Source of the DNA: Nonomuraea sp. NBC_00507
Lineage (GTDB): Bacteria; Actinomycetota; Actinomycetes; Streptosporangiales; Streptosporangiaceae
Direction of reading: 5' to 3'
Length of the DNA stretch: 64,000 nt
Assembly (NCBI RefSeq): GCF_036013525.1
Contig: NZ_CP107853.1
Location: 1-64,000 of the forward strand
Below are positions 62,985-64,000 of this stretch, piece after piece. Numbering within the stretch: position 1 is the stretch's first letter; the number at the start of each line of letters is the position of its first letter. The notes beneath the pieces are model-generated. The model was not told the DNA's origin and made no database searches. It was given only the letters and a program-made list of their open reading frames with translations. A program made the position numbers and the translations under genes.

Positions 62985-64000
62985 ATGCCGGACTGCACCG
63001 TTGTCGTGATCACGTATAACGACGCGGCCCGCCTGCCCAGGGCCGTGCGCTCCGTGCTCGGCCAGTCGCTGCACGACCTCGAGGTGATCATCGCCGACGA
63101 CGCCAGCACGGACGGCACACCGGAGGTAGCGGCCCGGCTCACCGCACTGGATCCGCGGGTGCGTTACCTGCGCAGGGGTGTCAACAGCGGGGGCTGCGGG
63201 GCGCCGCGCAACGACGGGATCGACGCCGCGGCCGCGCCGTACGTCATGTTCCTGGACAGCGACGACGAGCTGCCCAGGCACGCGTGCAAGAGCCTGCTCA
63301 CCGAGATCGAGCGGACCGGGGCGGATTTCGTGTCCGGGCAGATCTCGCGGTTGTTCGAGGCGAGCGGGCGGCTGCAGCCGTACTACCCGTCGTTGTTCGC
63401 CCGCCGGCGCGTGGTCGAGGGCATCCGCGAGGAGCCCGAGCTGTTCCTGGACAGCTTCAGCACGAACAAGCTCTATGACGTGAGCCGGCTGCGGGAGCGG
63501 ATGCTGCGCTTCCCCGAGGACATCCACTTCGAGGACCATGTCTTCGCCACCGAGTTGTACGCGGTGTCGCGGAGGTTCGCGATCGTGCCGTGGGTGGTCT
63601 ACCACTGGCACCGCTCGCCGGCGAACTCCTCGATCTCCTTGAGCGTCGACGACATGGAGAACGTGCGGCAGCGGGTCATCGCGGCCCGGCTCAGCGACGA
63701 CCTCCTGCGCACGTACGGGGCCGAGGACCTGGTGCCGCACCGGCAGCGCCGGTTCGTGCGGCAGGACCTGCGGGTCTACCTCAATCCGCTGCCCGCGCGG
63801 GATCTGGTGTGGGTCAAGGAGTTCGCCTCGATCGTCCGGCCGTACCTGGAGGAGATCCCGGCCGAGGTGGTGCGCGAGGCCGAGCCGCTCGAACGGGTCT
63901 GCTGCCGGCTCATTCTCGACGACCGGATCGAGGACCTGCGGGTCGCGGCGGGATCGCTGACCGGGCCGCGGGCCGCGCCACGGGCGGCCGTGCAGCTCAA
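62985..64000 (+). CDS. Family 2 glycosyltransferase (truncated by window edge)
   Basis: 338 residues from ATG 62985 with GGGGGGA upstream; the gene runs off the window. GT-A fold: TVVVITYNDAARLPRAVRSV, IIADDASTDGTPEV, NSGGCGAPRNDGID and the DxD-containing MFLDSDDELP; acceptor motif FEDHVFATELY. C-terminal residues WVKEFASIVRPYLEEIP resemble the GT2 part of teichoic-acid polymerases, so a fused CDP-glycerol transferase domain may lie beyond the edge (inference). Confidence 0.93.
   Translation, partial: MPDCTVVVITYNDAARLPRAVRSVLGQSLHDLEVIIADDASTDGTPEVAARLTALDPRVRYLRRGVNSGGCGAPRNDGIDAAAAPYVMFLDSDDELPRHACKSLLTEIERTGADFVSGQISRLFEASGRLQPYYPSLFARRRVVEGIREEPELFLDSFSTNKLYDVSRLRERMLRFPEDIHFEDHVFATELYAVSRRFAIVPWVVYHWHRSPANSSISLSVDDMENVRQRVIAARLSDDLLRTYGAEDLVPHRQRRFVRQDLRVYLNPLPARDLVWVKEFASIVRPYLEEIPAEVVREAEPLERVCCRLILDDRIEDLRVAAGSLTGPRAAPRAAVQL

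Overview
The window is about 70% G+C DNA. It has many GTG and TTG starts, ATGA/GTGA stop-start overlaps, a WhiB protein, a SARP-type regulator, a homodimeric-type isocitrate dehydrogenase, a DUF3017 gene and a DUF6350 gene beside purN. This points to the chromosome of a filamentous actinomycete, most likely in the Streptosporangiales (a Nonomuraea-like genus is my inference). I see no rRNA, tRNA, CRISPR array, transposase or prophage. Coordinates follow reading frames; a few starts were moved to the best ribosome-binding site.

Layout. (1) 1-11 kb is accessory: two divergent serine/threonine kinase-WD40 paralogues (the left one runs off the window), a short relic of a third copy, a SARP/NB-ARC/TPR regulator, a secreted ricin-type lectin, a TPR protein, a small secreted SH3-like protein and a frameshifted ArsR-type gene. 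(2) 11-14.6 kb is a TCA operon (citrate synthase, DUF3017, icd) with a divergent FHA protein. (3) 14.6-18.7 kb holds a secreted GH10-like hydrolase and a NagZ-like GH3 enzyme coupled to an RpiR regulator. (4) 18.7-27.4 kb is an IclR-controlled cluster: lipoprotein binding protein, two permeases, ATPase, benzoylformate-decarboxylase-like enzyme and benzaldehyde-type dehydrogenase. Its 3' end is duplicated as a perfect 480-bp direct repeat around a toxin-antitoxin operon. (5) 27.4-34.9 kb has folD and, divergently, a GH38 mannosidase, a tiny coupled ORF, a parvulin-like protein and a ROK protein. (6) 35-42 kb is housekeeping: purH, purN, DUF6350, sucC and sucD. (7) 42-50 kb is mixed: secreted protein, MarR/zinc-ribbon/glyoxalase operon, galE, GCS2-family ligase, zinc metallopeptidase, WhiB, CPBP protease and VapBC. 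(8) 50-64 kb has a PIG-L deacetylase, pcrA, an L,D-transpeptidase, a LiaFSR-like PspC signalling module, a form II CO-dehydrogenase-type hydroxylase and a truncated glycosyltransferase.

How the genes fit together. The IclR cluster reads as one import-and-oxidise route: an ABC importer brings in an acid, a thiamine enzyme decarboxylates it and an aldehyde dehydrogenase oxidises the product. The GH38/ROK operon looks like mannoside breakdown followed by sugar phosphorylation, probably under a LacI-type operator. The PspC membrane protein, PspC-histidine kinase and LuxR regulator form an envelope-stress module.

Most unusual are the toxin-antitoxin module between perfect gene-end repeats, the kinase array with its relic, a dispersed approximately 45-50-bp intergenic repeat found three times, and tandem-repeat expansions inside or beside five separate genes.
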